Positions 1 through 11,496 of a stretch of 64,000 nt of DNA are shown one piece after another; position 1 is the first letter of the stretch; every line of letters begins with the position of its first letter. The notes below the pieces were generated by a model. It was not told the origin of the DNA, searched no databases, and saw nothing but the letters and a program-made list of their open reading frames with translations. This DNA comes from Neelides folsomi (taxonomy: Eukaryota; Arthropoda; Collembola; Neelipleona; Neelidae), in NCBI GenBank assembly GCA_034687125.1, contig JAQGBZ010000010.1:1-64000 (forward strand), read 5' to 3'. The translations under genes were made by a program, and so were the position numbers.

Positions 1-450
1 GCGTCGGGTGGTGGAGCAAACGGTGGTGCCGGACGTGGACCTGGAGGCTATGGTCCCGGTGGACGTGGTGGGCCAGATGATGATGGTTATGGGCCAGGAG
101 GAAGAGGATCTGGACCTGGAGGAAGAGGAGGGCCAAATGACGGGAATGGTGGAAGAGGAAGTGGACCAGGTGGATATGGACCGGGTGGTTCAGGCTTAGA
201 TGATGGAACTGGTGGAAGAGGAGCAGGGCCCGGAAATGGCGGACGTGGTTATGGTCCAGCTGGAGGTGCCAATGGAGCTGGAGCTGCGTCGGGTGGTGGA
301 GCAAACGGTGGTGCCGGACGTGGACCTGGAGGCTATGGTCCCGGTGGACGTGGTGGGCCAGACGACGATGGCTATGGGCCAGGAGGAAGAGGATCTGGAC
401 CTGGAGGAAGAGGTGGACCTAATGATGGAAATGGTGGTCATGGAAGTGGA
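1..450 (+). repeat. 285-bp (95-codon) tandem repeat inside Gly-rich gene
   Basis: The segment beginning gcgtcgggtggtggagcaaa at position 1 recurs at 286 with few changes over more than 100 bases, giving a period of 285 bases or exactly 95 codons. More diverged copies of the same block (Ala-Asn-Gly-Ala-Gly... Gly-Ala-Gly-Arg-Gly-Pro) recur near 1660-1740 and 2070-2150. This shows recent unequal exchange at the left and older copies to the right. Confidence 0.8.
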
Positions 451-2979
451 CCAGGTGGATATGGGCCAGGATCTGGACAAGGTGGTGACGGAAATGGAGG
501 TATGTATTTATGAAGTTTCAAGTTTTTATTCGTGGTTTATATTGTTTGTGAATGTGTTTATTTAAAAATATGAAGATGGATACGGAACAAGTGGAAGAGG
601 ATCTGGTCCAGGAGGACGAGGAAACGGTGACGGACGAGGATCAGGAGGATATGGTCCAGCAGGAGGAGACAACGGTGGATTTGGAGCATCACCTGGAGGA
701 GGAGATCAATCTGGTGGACGTGGTCCTGGTGGATATGGACCGGCCGTTATGCCAGGTGGCCAAAATGGTGATGGACAAGGCAATGGAGGAAGAGGATCAG
801 GACCCGGTGGTCGAGGAAACGGAGGTGGATATGGACCTGCTGGAAGAGGCTCAGGAGCTGATGGTGATGGTAATAAAAATGTGCTTGAATTGATCAAACA
901 TTAAAATTACTTATTTACAAATAAAGGTCTAGGAGGAGGAAATGGTGGTCTAGGAGGTGGAATGAATGGACCAGGTGCGATTTTATATTAATTATATATA
1001 TAAACGGATTCGTCAATTAACAATAGACAATTGTTCTGAATCTGAAGGTGGATACGGACCAGGATCAGGTCGTGGAGGTGCAGGAGATGGTGATGACGAT
1101 GGATCAGGAAGAGGTGGACGAGGAAGAGGTCAAAATGAACATGGAAACGGAGCTACAGGTCCTGATGGCGGTCGTGGAAGTGGACCAGGAGGAAGAGGTT
1201 ATGGTCCTGCCGGAGGATCAGGAGACAATGGAGGATTTGGTTCAGCAGCTGGAGGAATGAACGGTAACGAGGGAGGGGTACCTAGTGGACAAGTTGCTGA
1301 AAATAATGGCTCTGGACCAGGTGGTCGCGGATCAGGATCAGGAAATGGCCAAGGAGCTGGTGGATATGGATCTGCTGGAAGAGGTGGACCCGGAGATGAT
1401 GATGGTTACGGTCCGGGAGGAAGAGGATCAGGAGCTGACGACGATGATTCTGACGGAGGAGGATATGGACCAGCAGGAGGTCGCGGTGGTGGACCAGATG
1501 ATGGAGGATTCGGCTCAAGTGGTGGTCGCGGAGGAATGGGCAACGGAGATGGTCCAGGTGGACTGGGTGACGGAACTGGACGTGGATATGGCCCTGGTGG
1601 TGACAGTGACGGTCGCGGACCTGGAGGTGGAGGAGGTCGTGGATATGGTCCAGCTGGAGGAGCTAATGGTGCAGGAGCTGCTTCGGGCGGAGGAGCAAAC
1701 GGTGGAGCTGGCCGTGGACCTGGTGGTTATGGACCAGGCGGTCGTGGAGGACCTGACGGTGAAGGCTATGGACCTGGTGGAAGAGGATCTGGACCTGGAG
1801 GACGTGGTGGCCCAGACGATGGTTATGGACCTGGAGGAAGAGGATCAGGACCTGGAGGACGCGGTGGCCCAGACGATGGTTATAGACCTGGAGGAAGAGG
1901 ATCAGGAGCAGGAGCAGGAGGAAGAGGTGGACCAGATGATGGCTTCAGACCTGGAGGTTATGGTCCAGGAGGACGAGGAGGACCTAACGATGGAAATGGT
2001 GGACGAGGAAGTGGTCCTGGTGGTTCTGGTCTTGGTGATGGAAACGGTGGACGTGGATATGGCCCGGCTGGTGGAGCTAACGGAGCTGGTGCTGGCTCAG
2101 GAGGTGGTTCTAACGGAGGAGCAGGACGTGGACCAGGAGGACGAGGTGGGCCTGACGGTGACGGTTATGGGCCAGGTGGTCGTGATGGTGATGGAAACGG
2201 AGGCAGAGGTGGTGGTCCAGGTGGTCGAGATGGAAGCGGTGGACGAGGATATGGCCCTGCAGGTGGAAGGGATGATGGGCCTGATGGTGACGGTTCTGGA
2301 GGAAGAGGACCTGGAGGATATGGACCTGGTGATGGTCGTGGACCTGGCGGAAGCGGACGTGGAGGTCTAGGAAACGGTGATGGAAATGGAATCGGTGGAA
2401 CCGGACGTGGTGGATATGGGCCAGGAGGTCGAGGTGGACCTGATGGCTCTGGATCTGGACCTGGATCGGGAGGACGAGGAGGACCCAATGACGGAAGTGG
2501 ACGAGGTGCTGGTGGTTATGGTCCTGATGATGGTGCTGGCGGATATGGACCTGGAGGACGTGGAGGATCAAATGCTCTCGGACCATACAGGGGTATATTT
2601 AATTTTAACTACCTACTCTGTATTCCCTGAATTTAATAAAAAAAAATGTTTAATAGGCGACATTCCATCGAGACACACTGGAGATGATGATGGCCCTGAT
2701 GGAGAGATCCCAATGGGTGGAGATGGAGACGACGGTGGCTATGGATCTTCAGGACAAGGAGCTGGAGGTGGACGAGGTTCTCCATCGGGAGGACGTGGTC
2801 GTGGAGGCGATGATGATGGTGAAGGAGGCAAGGGAGGAGGTTGTCACATTATCAAGTTTTCTTGCACAATTGTTATTGAGTCCAATGGACGAGCCAAGGT
2901 ATGTAGACCTAAGGGCGGTCCTCGTGGTGGAGATGATTCACATGCTCCATCGTCTTGCCCATGTTGTTCAGCATCTTAA
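1..2979 (+). CDS. Gly-rich repeat structural protein, 5' truncated
   Basis: Exons 1-499, 576-869, 927-974, 1048-2592 and 2657-2979 join in frame (every junction in phase 1) to give about 902 residues; the start lies left of the window. The protein is built of Gly-Pro-Gly-Gly-Arg, Gly-Tyr-Gly-Pro and Gly-Gly-Pro-Asp-Asp blocks with Asp, Asn and Arg but almost no hydrophobic residues. The last exon loses the repeats and ends in about 45 residues with six Cys (pattern C..6..C, then C, then C.C.C near the end), which could be disulphide bonded. The TAA is at 2977-2979. Composition resembles extracellular structural, adhesive or silk-like proteins, but I recognise no family and no signal peptide is visible because the start is missing. 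The short 48-base exon and uniform phase suggest growth by exon-internal repeat expansion. Function is inference only. Confidence 0.8.
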
Positions 2980-3760
2980 TTCATTACCCCGAATTATATT
3001 TGCACACTTAAAATTGACTCAAAATTTTCCAAAAATGTATAATTTAAACTACAATTATTTCTGTATTTTAATTATATAACCAGTAATTAACAATAATAAC
3101 AAGTGTCGTCTTATGAATGTAATTTAATTAGCTTTTCTCACCACAATCACTGCCGTTTATTACATGAGATTTATAGCCTTATCTAAAGGTTTTCAGGAAG
3201 TTCCAGTCATTAATACCAATGTAGCACATAATTTTTTAAATTTCAATTCGATCTTGTAAAATTATTTTCTTGTTCTACCTTATTATATAATTAACAGACT
3301 TAATCAATTAAACAGTTTCAAGTGTTCTCTTAATACGTATAATTATGTAGACTTTGTTTTGTACTTCTCGTACTATTCTCTTGAATAGAATGCCTTCAAC
3401 AAATTAAAAGTATGGCTAACATTAACAATATATACAAATTGATGAATTTATGTTCCGTGAATGTTTATATGTCTAATTATTGTGAAATAAATGAAACGTA
3501 TCGGTTTTTTGCTAAATACAATTCTGTTAAGCCTCCACATTGGCCTTATTGGTGAAATAAAATAGATGGACATTTGAAAATCATTATTTACAAAAAGAAT
3601 ATTAAGTTAAATAAATACATTATATGCTCCCATATTAGAAATTACATATAAAAGTTATAGGTATCAAAGTATCAATCAAGATAGTGCAGAATGGAGACTA
3701 ACAATATTAAAGATGAGCATTTAATTATGGGTTTATATTATTTTCCCGGTCTAATAAGTA
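2980..3760. other. 3' flank of Gly-rich gene, no gene seen
   Basis: AT-rich sequence with no open frame of note. It presumably contains the 3' UTR of the Gly-rich gene. Confidence 0.5.
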
Positions 3761-3784
3761 ACTATCCCATATATACTTTAAATA

Positions 3785-3870
3785 CTTTTTCCCAGTATAT
3801 TTAAAAAATTCCAGTTAACAAATATTTTTTACCAGTTAATAAATTAATGTTGCCAGTATGTATAATAAAC
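3785..3870. repeat. Left subterminal repeats of MULE element (probable TIR)
   Basis: Repeated CCAGT(T/A) motifs (ccagtatattt, ccagttaacaaat, ttttttaccagttaat, gccagtatg) on the plus strand. The same motifs occur in reverse orientation right of the transposase remnant (4880-4990), as expected for terminal inverted repeats with internal repeats. Exact ends and target-site duplication were not resolved. Confidence 0.45.
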
Positions 3871-3888
3871 AATATTTTATTAAATTTA

Positions 3889-4705
3889 TTAAACAAGCTG
3901 AGCTTTTTTGGCTTTAGAAGGACGACCGCGTTTTCGTTTTTCTCCGATTGGAACAGTTTTTGCCTCTAGTGGAAAAGTAAATTGATTCATTCTAGCAGAG
4001 ATTCCAATTGTATGTTTAAAAATGTAGTTCTTTAAAAAATAAGGACAAGAACATTTACAATTTTCCCATGAACCATGAAATTTGACATTGAGATTTTCTA
4101 AAAGTTTCGAAAGATCTCCAGTTTAAGTTCTCGTTTTGGCGTAAATATTTATCGATATCAGCATCTTTAACTTTTTTCTCATGTGACGGAGTTATGAAAA
4201 ATAATTGATTTTCATTCCTCATTAACACTTCAACTTTGCTCCGAACCCAATTATACGATTGTGTTAATAGTGATAATGCTAATGTAGGAGAATTTGCAAA
4301 AGGTTTTGCATTCACATTTTCCGGATTTCTGAGGTAAGACAAGCTTTTGAGAAACTTCAATAAATTGGCCAAGTTGGAGTCGTTCTGGAATTGTAGCTTC
4401 GTCTTTAATCAAATATTATAATTAATACTTAATTAATGTATTATAATTTAAATGAAATTTAATACACTATTATTTAATTTTTTAGTACCTGTTTGTTATT
4501 TCTAATGCGTTATTTGTCGAGGGGGCGTTCAAACATTTTCCTTCAAACTAGCCATCATATTTAACATGAAATTCATTTGTGAAGTATGTTAAAAAATCTT
4601 TTGATTCCCCCTTTGTCCCATTTTTAATAAAAAGTTCCATTCCACAATTAATATGTTCTTGAGATTTGGATAGTTGAATATCGTTAATAAAATTATTATG
4701 AACTT
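3889..4705 (-). pseudogene. MULE-type transposase remnant with SWIM zinc finger
   Basis: Reading the minus strand gives the 3' third of a MULE-family (Mutator-like) transposase. There is an ELF-like helix region near 4640. A block that in intact relatives reads W-[FY]-E-G carries an in-frame TGA/TAG-type stop in place of the Trp (near 4546). Then come the PSTNNALE motif (about 4530-4510) and the ERLQLGQF motif (about 4380-4350). An ORF at 4372-4055 continues, then shifts frame near 4110 into a SWIM finger (CxC...H, one expected Cys replaced by Phe) and a C-terminus Lys-Arg-Gly-Arg-Pro-Ser-Lys-Ala. An AT-rich stretch of about 75 bases (4400-4490) splits it and may be an old intron or an insertion. 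Stop plus frameshift plus lost Cys mean this copy is dead. The N-terminal catalytic DDE part is absent. Confidence 0.75.
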
Positions 4706-4879
4706 TATTTTAAATTGGTGGAATTCAATGTGATTTTAAAAGATATTATTAAGGTGTGTCAATGTATACCTCGTGATTGATCTTATCATATTATCTTATC
4801 ATTATCATAGCATCCTGATATGTACCTTATTCTTTTATGATAAAATACATACTGTGACATTTCACACATCTTTACGGAC

Positions 4880-4990
4880 TGGTAATGTTTTTTATACTGA
4901 GAACTTTTACTGACTATCCTGGTAAAGGTATTAACTGGGAGTTTTACTTTTTTTATCCTGGTAAAATTATTTATTTAACTGGATCCTTGA
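4880..4990. repeat. Right subterminal repeats of MULE element (probable TIR)
   Basis: Contains actggtaatgtttt, cctggtaaaggtattaactg, cctggtaaaattat and ttaactgg, the reverse complement of the CCAGTTAA...TTTTACCAG motifs at 3785-3870. It pairs with them as the opposite end of the transposon whose transposase remnant lies between. Confidence 0.45.
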
Positions 4991-5102
4991 TTGGTATCCT
5001 TTAATTATCTTAAAAATATATTGCAAAATTGCTTGTATGCTAAATAATTAATGAAAGTTAAGAAAGAAACTTGCTTTTATGTCATAATTGTCGTATGATG
5101 TA

Positions 5103-8100
5103 TTAAGATGATAACGGCATTCCATACTTTACAAGGACATCAATCTCAACCTTTGTGAGATGCTGTGCATATTGTGGGTAAACTGGTTGAGCAGAAAAGG
5201 ACTTGAGAAATTCCTTCAAAAACTCTTCCAAATTCACTTCATATTGCGGATCAAGGAGAATGTCATCGTCTTCAAGAAATCCTACACCTTCCTCGTCATC
5301 ATACAAATCCTCGTCGTCAAGATTAGGATCTTGAAGTAATGCATTCCCTATTGGATTTCCATTACCGGCCTCATTTTCTTCTTCTTCTTCCTCGGATAAT
5401 GTTTCATAATCTTCCTCGGGAAGTTCAGGAAGAAACCCACTGAGCTCATTAACAAGGAGCTTGAACATTTTGACTAAAAGTGGAATTGTTGTCCATTGTT
5501 CATTTCCTCGTTTACTTCTGGTCATTACAGGAGCTCCTGAATCAACAATGAGGTCTCCCTTTACAGTGATGGCTGAAAGCCTGGGATCATTGCTCGTAAC
5601 TCCATGAGATAAAAGTTTGCACATTGCCATTGAGCTTACTTTTCGGTCAAATTGGCCAAAAAACAAATGCTGGCGACTCATCCATTCGCTCATCACAAAA
5701 TGAAGGGCTGATTGGCCTAAAAGTCAAAATTAATTATAAATTAAGAGATAACACGCGAAACAGATTCTTTCCATATTGTTATAATATCAATACATATAAT
5801 ACAAATGGATATTTAATTGATTAGCTCACCGGTTGGTCCAGGGAGAGTATCAAGAAACTTAAGTGCTGCATCCATTTGTACATTGAAGAGATGCGCATAA
5901 ACCATACAGAGATTTTGAATTACGCTCAAGGTATCGGCCGACTGAAGTTTTGAAAGAACTGCACGGAGTAGATGCTCCAATTGGTCTCCTAATTGATCGC
6001 CGGTTTTGCAAATTAACGTCGTCACCAGTTTGCCCACAAGAGAAGCCGAAAATTCGGAAGTCATTGGATCCAACAAGCGACAAGCTACTTGAACAACGTA
6101 GCTTAACCCCGAGACCCCATTCACGTCTCTGTAATCCCTTACTTGATAAGGAGAGACTGCTGTGAAAGCTCGAAGGCATTCTCCTCCATTTTGAAGAACT
6201 GTGTGATCATCAGTTGTATTAACACAAGCAATGACTGCTGGAAATGCATCGTTCATCATATAAAGACCTAAAGGTACAGGGGAGCTTCTCACAATAGTAG
6301 TAAGAATGTCAAGAGCAACTCCTTGTGCTCCGCAAACCGACTCTTGCCTGCTATTTATCACAGATACGAGAGTTGGCGTGAATCGCTCCTGGACAGAAGG
6401 AAGGCACTCTTCATTTGAACATAATCCTTTCACAATTTCATCAACAGTCGGAGAAATCATCGGGTCACCGTGAAATTTTACAAAACACGCAATTGCCAAA
6501 GTTGTGATTTTGGATCCAATGGAGGCTGTGAAGTTTTTGTCTAAATCAAGAATCCCCACAACAGCGTCAAGCACAATGGAAAGAATTTCAACAGATTGAC
6601 TTAGTCCAAAATTGATCAAACTGTCAATAGCATTGGGGAGAACTTCTTCAAGAAGACAAGCCTTGATGGAAATTTCCTTCTTCGCAATGTCAACAAAATT
6701 AAAGAGTGCTTTCGCAGCGAGCACACGAAGTATTGGATCTTTGTCTGGGGTCATAGATTCTGCCGAACAATGGATGAACTGACGAGTTAAAACCGGATTA
6801 ATAACATTTGAAAATGAAGATCCCAGAACGAGGCATCTTCCCATTAAAAGCACGTTGTTCTTGTTTGGCGAATTTAAAAGTGGTATAACAATATTCTGAA
6901 AAATGAAAAAAAAATAGTTTAGAATTATGTATATAAACCCTAAATTCAAATTAAAACAAAAATAGACTAACAAGGAAACATTAGATTATGTAACTCGCGT
7001 ACAGGGTCAAGGGGTATTGGGCAATTAAGACCATCATTAGAAATGATGAACCCATGTAAAACTCGTCTGCAAATTTCAGAGGTCAAAATGTTATGACCTT
7101 TTAGAAAATTTTTCACTTGCCTTGTCCCCCCTGTTTGAAGTTCAAAATCCCATGTTAAATCCCGTCTAAATTTTAGAAAGTTGAAGCGTTTTTGGTGTAA
7201 GTATTGATGTACTATATATACTATGTACGTGTTAATAGCACATCAAAACTTAGACGGCATTTAACATGGGATTTTGAACCAAGGGAAAAGTTTTTTAAAT
7301 GAATTTTCAAAAGGTCATAACATTTTGACCTCTGAAATTTGCAGACGAGTTTTACATGGGCTCATCATTCCTAATGATGGTCTTAATTGTCCAATACCCC
7401 TTGACCCTGTACGCGAGTTACATAATCTAACGTTTCCTTGTAAGTATTTAAAATACAAAATAGGGTTTTATTACACTAGCCAATGTCATGTACAATATTG
7501 TGCTTACCTCAATGAAACCTTGAATATCAAATTTCACTTGACCGTTTGGATCCTGGGAATTGACTTGGGCAATTCTATTCCCAAGAGACGCAACAGCAAA
7601 TAAACTGGCTTCTTGAAGTTTCCAATTTGATACGAATCCTTCACTCAACAATCGATTAATGGCAAATTGAAGTGCAATTAAACATTCAAATGGAAATTCT
7701 TCACAAGCAAGACTAAGAAAATCTTGAGCGCAAATTCTTAAAGAATAAGCTGCACTGTTTTCATCTTCATCTATGGCAAAAGATGAAACGTCGCTTCTCC
7801 ATGATTCGATGCGATCCTGTATTTATAATATTAGTTATAAACCTTAATTATAGACTCCAAACCAAAGGTATATGATTTAAATAGAATTAAGAAAACACAA
7901 ATATGAGGAAAACAGGAAAAATGTATAGCATTACACTTACCTCTGGTAGTTGCATATAAAATATTGTATAGTAGATTAGATCATTCATTCCATTCTTCAC
8001 AATCTGACGTGCATAAGTATATGGTGGGGCCTGATGGAATTAAAATTATACATATTTTAATGCTACTACTATAACTAACTACTTATTATACCTAAGTTAA

Positions 8101-9456
8101 ATTAACGATGTGTTTAATAATAGTTTTAAATATGCAATCCATTAGTACATACCTCAATCAAAGTGACAATGAGTTCAAATATCGCAAATATGACCGATTC
8201 AATTCCAATGTCTTCTCCTTCTGAATCAATTGTCTCTTCTTCATCTGACTTTCCTAGGAACTTATCTCTGAATATATCAACACTTGAAACAAGAATAGTT
8301 TCAATAGGACTTAAAAGGTGAGGGAGAAATGCGATCATTTTTCTTGGAACTTTTTTCATTAGATGAGAAATCGTTTTAACCACTTCCTTTCTCAGGCCAT
8401 GGTTAGAAAAATTAAGATTTTTCTCTTGGAGGCATTCGACAAGAACGTTTAAAAAGTTTGTAAAGTAAGGATCAAGGAGTTTTTTCATTGCAGATTTATC
8501 GATTTCCGAATAGCTGCAGATTAGTTGGATACACGTCCTATTAAGAGAAATTATAAGTATTTTAAATGATTAGATCTGTTACTATAATATGAGTGACAAG
8601 TTGAAAATTATAACAATTCACATTCATTTATGAATGTCAAGTTGAAAAATTACATTTAAACGATATAAAATTAAAATACCGGAAAACTTGGACAGCACTT
8701 GTTTTCACTTGAACAGAATGTGTATATTTATTTTGAAGAATCTCAAAGAGCTCCGGAAGTAAAAAAGGAGCAAGCTTTGCAATGTGGTCATCAGTAAACT
8801 CTTTAGAAAATTCAGTCAAAACTCTCATAGCTCCTTTAACACCCTATAAAAAATAAACAATAGAAAAGTTTACGATAAATATTAACATAAATTAGATATA
8901 AAAAATCTATTTTATAAAAGCCAATTACCTCTGGAATTCGAAGAAAAGCTATGAGGATATCAAATAAATTTGGCCAGAACTCAGGCCAATCATAGTGAGC
9001 AATGGAGGAAATAACGGAAGCAGTTGAATTTCGTATCTTGCTATTTGAGTCTTGAAGTCCTTGTGGTGCCAAATGTCTAATAATTTGCTTTACTTCTTCA
9101 GATGGCTCAGGCGGTATGAATCTATTCATAACCAAAATAAAAATTTTGCCCAATTTTATATGTATACATCTAAGATTTATATTTTTTGTGTTCAACTAGT
9201 GCGAAAAAATATGGAATCATACTTACTTGTCAGAATTGACCGACCAATGCGATTCCACATACTGACGAAGGAGTATAGAAGCGAGTTGACGTACAGGCTG
9301 AGCATAGCCATTTCCAAGCATCATTTCTAATAGGAAAACTCCGAACTTGTCAGTGACCTCAAGGGCTTTGAGCCTGTCCTCGGCTCCTTTCCTCACGTTC
9401 CCATCCGGTGACAAGCTCCCTTCCACACACTCGAAAACTGCGTCCTTCAACGACAT
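5103..9456 (-). CDS. IPO9: Importin-9 (nuclear import receptor)
   Basis: Karyopherin-beta receptor that carries ribosomal proteins, histones and actin into the nucleus with Ran. Exons (minus): 9456-9227, 9121-8929, 8843-8680, 8537-8153, 8030-7941, 7816-7508, 6895-5830, 5716-5103; total 1016 residues (human about 1041), all phases consistent. The N-terminal importin-N region includes RQLASILLRQYV; then SKIRNSTASVISSIAHYDWPE-like HEAT helices and the IPO9-typical GAMRVLTEF block. Near the C-terminus come LPGPTG, SEWMSRQHLFFGQFD and an acidic Glu/Asp loop, as in IPO9 orthologues. The ATG at 9456 follows a splice acceptor (9470-9469); a 5' UTR exon with a donor at 9584 lies upstream, head-to-head with FAM8A1. 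Intron 6 (7507-6896) holds a large fold-back repeat. Confidence 0.93.
6970..7441. mobile_element. Fold-back (long inverted repeat) element in importin-9 intron
   Basis: Left arm about 6970-7180 and right arm about 7240-7441 are near-perfect reverse complements (both start acaaggaaac reading inward and share gtaactcgcgtacagggtca and gacgagttttacatgggctc-type blocks), separated by about 60 bases. A few substitutions and a small indel distinguish the arms. No coding capacity. It sits wholly inside intron 6 of importin-9. TA dinucleotides flank both ends, compatible with a TA target duplication, but this is not decisive. Confidence 0.8.
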
Positions 9457-10074
9457 CCTTGTCCAACGCTAAAAATCAAATAGATATTGTAAGATATAAA
9501 ATCCCAACGGCATGAACTATTTCACGCTAATTAATAATTGTATCATTAAATAATATAAAATATATAATTAAAAGAAAAACTTACAAAAGACTTCACGTGG
9601 AAAAAATCGCTTTCCTCAAGAAAGAAAAGACCTTTCCGCCATAAGAAGGTAGCGAGATATAGAACTTAGTTAGGTTTAGGTTTTCGAAAGTCTCATTATT
9701 CCCCAACAGAACATTCCGACAAAATTAAAATGGGGCAGGGAGGAACTATTTACTCAATAGAAAACTAACCCTAAGAAAAGTTCCAAAAAGTATGATTATG
9801 ATTTAATTCACAGATTCGATTCATCAAGTTTTCCAAAATAATTAAACTTAATATTTTCAATTAACTCAATACGGAATGAGTCAATAACCATCATAAAGAA
9901 AATTGAATTTATTATATCCATTATAATATCAAAATTGGGTCGAAATACATCATCGAGGAAAATTGAAAAGTAACATATTATTTATTTATTTATCTCTTTT
10001 ATAAAAAAATATGTTATTTTATCTTCGTGCACTTCATTTCAACTAATTTAATATTTTATTTACAGATTTCCAGC
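9457..10074. promoter_or_regulatory. Shared upstream region of importin-9 and FAM8A1
   Basis: About 620 bases between two divergent start codons. It holds a 5' UTR intron of importin-9 (9584-9469) and the acceptor of a 5' UTR intron of FAM8A1 (tttacag ending 10065). Transcription of both probably starts between about 9590 and 9900. No TATA box recognised. Confidence 0.5.
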
Positions 10075-11496
10075 ATGGAGGACGTAGGTCAGGAAGGGAC
10101 TCAAGCACCTGGGACAGGTGAAAGGTCGCATGAAGGAGATCAAAGGAATAACCACGAAGAAGAAGATGTATACGAAGGATATACAGGGGATATGAACGCA
10201 TATTGCAAGTCTTTGGAAAAATGGTTATTCAAAGCCTACGTTCAACGAAGCTTTATTTCCAATGCATATTTCACTGCTCTTTCGATGATGGGTCTTCCTT
10301 CAGCACAGCAAGCGTACGGGTCACATCCAGGTCAAGGATTTCCCGGCTTCCCTCCAGGCCCTCCTAACTATTCTACTACCAACGGAAACGCAAGAGGACG
10401 AAGTCAAGGGGTCGCAGGAAATGATCAACCTGGTCCTGGTCCACAACCAGAGAACAATCTCCAAGGTCAGCCACGCCAGACTCCACGTACTTTTGCTGTT
10501 TATGTTCGAGGTTTGCGCACGAATAGAAACACAACTATTATTGGTAAACGTTACATTTTGTTTTGCTTTATTTTGCTTTCTTTTTTATGAAAAGTTGATT
10601 GTCAGTAAGTGCTCCGAAATTATATTTTAAGTAATGCAACTAATTGAATTCTGTCACATCATTTTTACAGATTTTAACATAGCTCCTGTTTGGAAAAGAC
10701 TCGTTGCAGAATTCATAGACTTCATAATTCTCCTTATTGTTAAATTATTTATAACATTGATCATCATAGATAACTTCGAATTGATGTAAGTCACACCTTT
10801 TCTTGAACATTATTATTTATATTTACGAAATCATTTTATGATATAAAAAATACATAATATCCATTATCATCCACCATCACCACTCGTAGTAGTAAAATTA
10901 CAATAAAATGAATTCGTTTCTTTTTAGTGATTTTGATAACATTAATATTGAAGCTATTCAAGAACCAGGAAATCTTTACGACGTAATGTTTACTCTTACC
11001 ACCGAGTTGATCTTCCTAGAATTAATTCATAGAACAGTCGTCTGCTTCTTTGAGGTTTGATTTTCTTATTACAAAACATGAAATAATAATAATAATTTGA
11101 ATATGAATAAGGGTGAATCATTTTCATTTCTCAATATTATTATTAATCATTTGCAATCAAAGAAAATAAAGTTTTAACTTTGTTTCGCAGGGGTACTGTC
11201 TATACAAGGGAGGAGCAACACCAGGAAAAAGTTTCATGGGATTGCGAGTCCTTCATTGTGAAGTTGTGTATCCGATCGTGAGTGACAATCGAGACTTGTA
11301 TAATAACAATGCTGGAATGCGGATCATCGTCACACCTGGTTCTTTTCTTACATTCCCACGAGCCTTCCTTAGAACTGCGATGAAGAATTTCTCTCTTGCA
11401 TTTTTCTTCCCTCTCTGTTTCACACTTTTACACTTTGAGCACAATAGAGCACTTTATGACATTGTCGCAAAGTCAATTGTTGTCGAAATTTATTAA
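10075..11496 (+). CDS. FAM8A1: FAM8A1 homologue, RDD-domain ER membrane protein
   Basis: Exons 10075-10543, 10671-10785, 10928-11054, 11191-11496; 338 residues with consistent phases. In vertebrates FAM8A1 is a cofactor of the HRD1 ubiquitin ligase in ER-associated degradation. Residues 1-150 are soluble: acidic Glu-rich start, then YCKSLEKWLFKAYVQRSF-like helix, then a Pro/Gly/Gln-rich linker. The RDD domain follows: APVWKRLVAEFIDFIILL (Arg, Asp, first membrane helix), a second helix TELIFLELIHRTVVCF, then KGGATPGKSFMGLRV and a last hydrophobic helix rich in Phe/Leu. ATG 10075 follows a splice acceptor at 10065, so an upstream non-coding exon exists. The RDD assignment is firm; the FAM8A1 name rests on the N-terminal helix plus overall layout. 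Confidence 0.82.

Noticed and set aside
1285-2586. Long overlapping frames on both strands within the Gly-rich gene (361 codons plus strand; Pro-rich and His-rich frames minus strand)
   Set aside because: GGN-rich repeats leave the other frames almost free of stop codons. These frames read as repetitive Asp/Glu/Val or His/Leu text, cross the introns incorrectly, and show no independent signal.
7274-7603. 109-codon plus-strand frame
   Set aside because: It runs through the right arm of the fold-back and then antisense to importin-9 exon 6.
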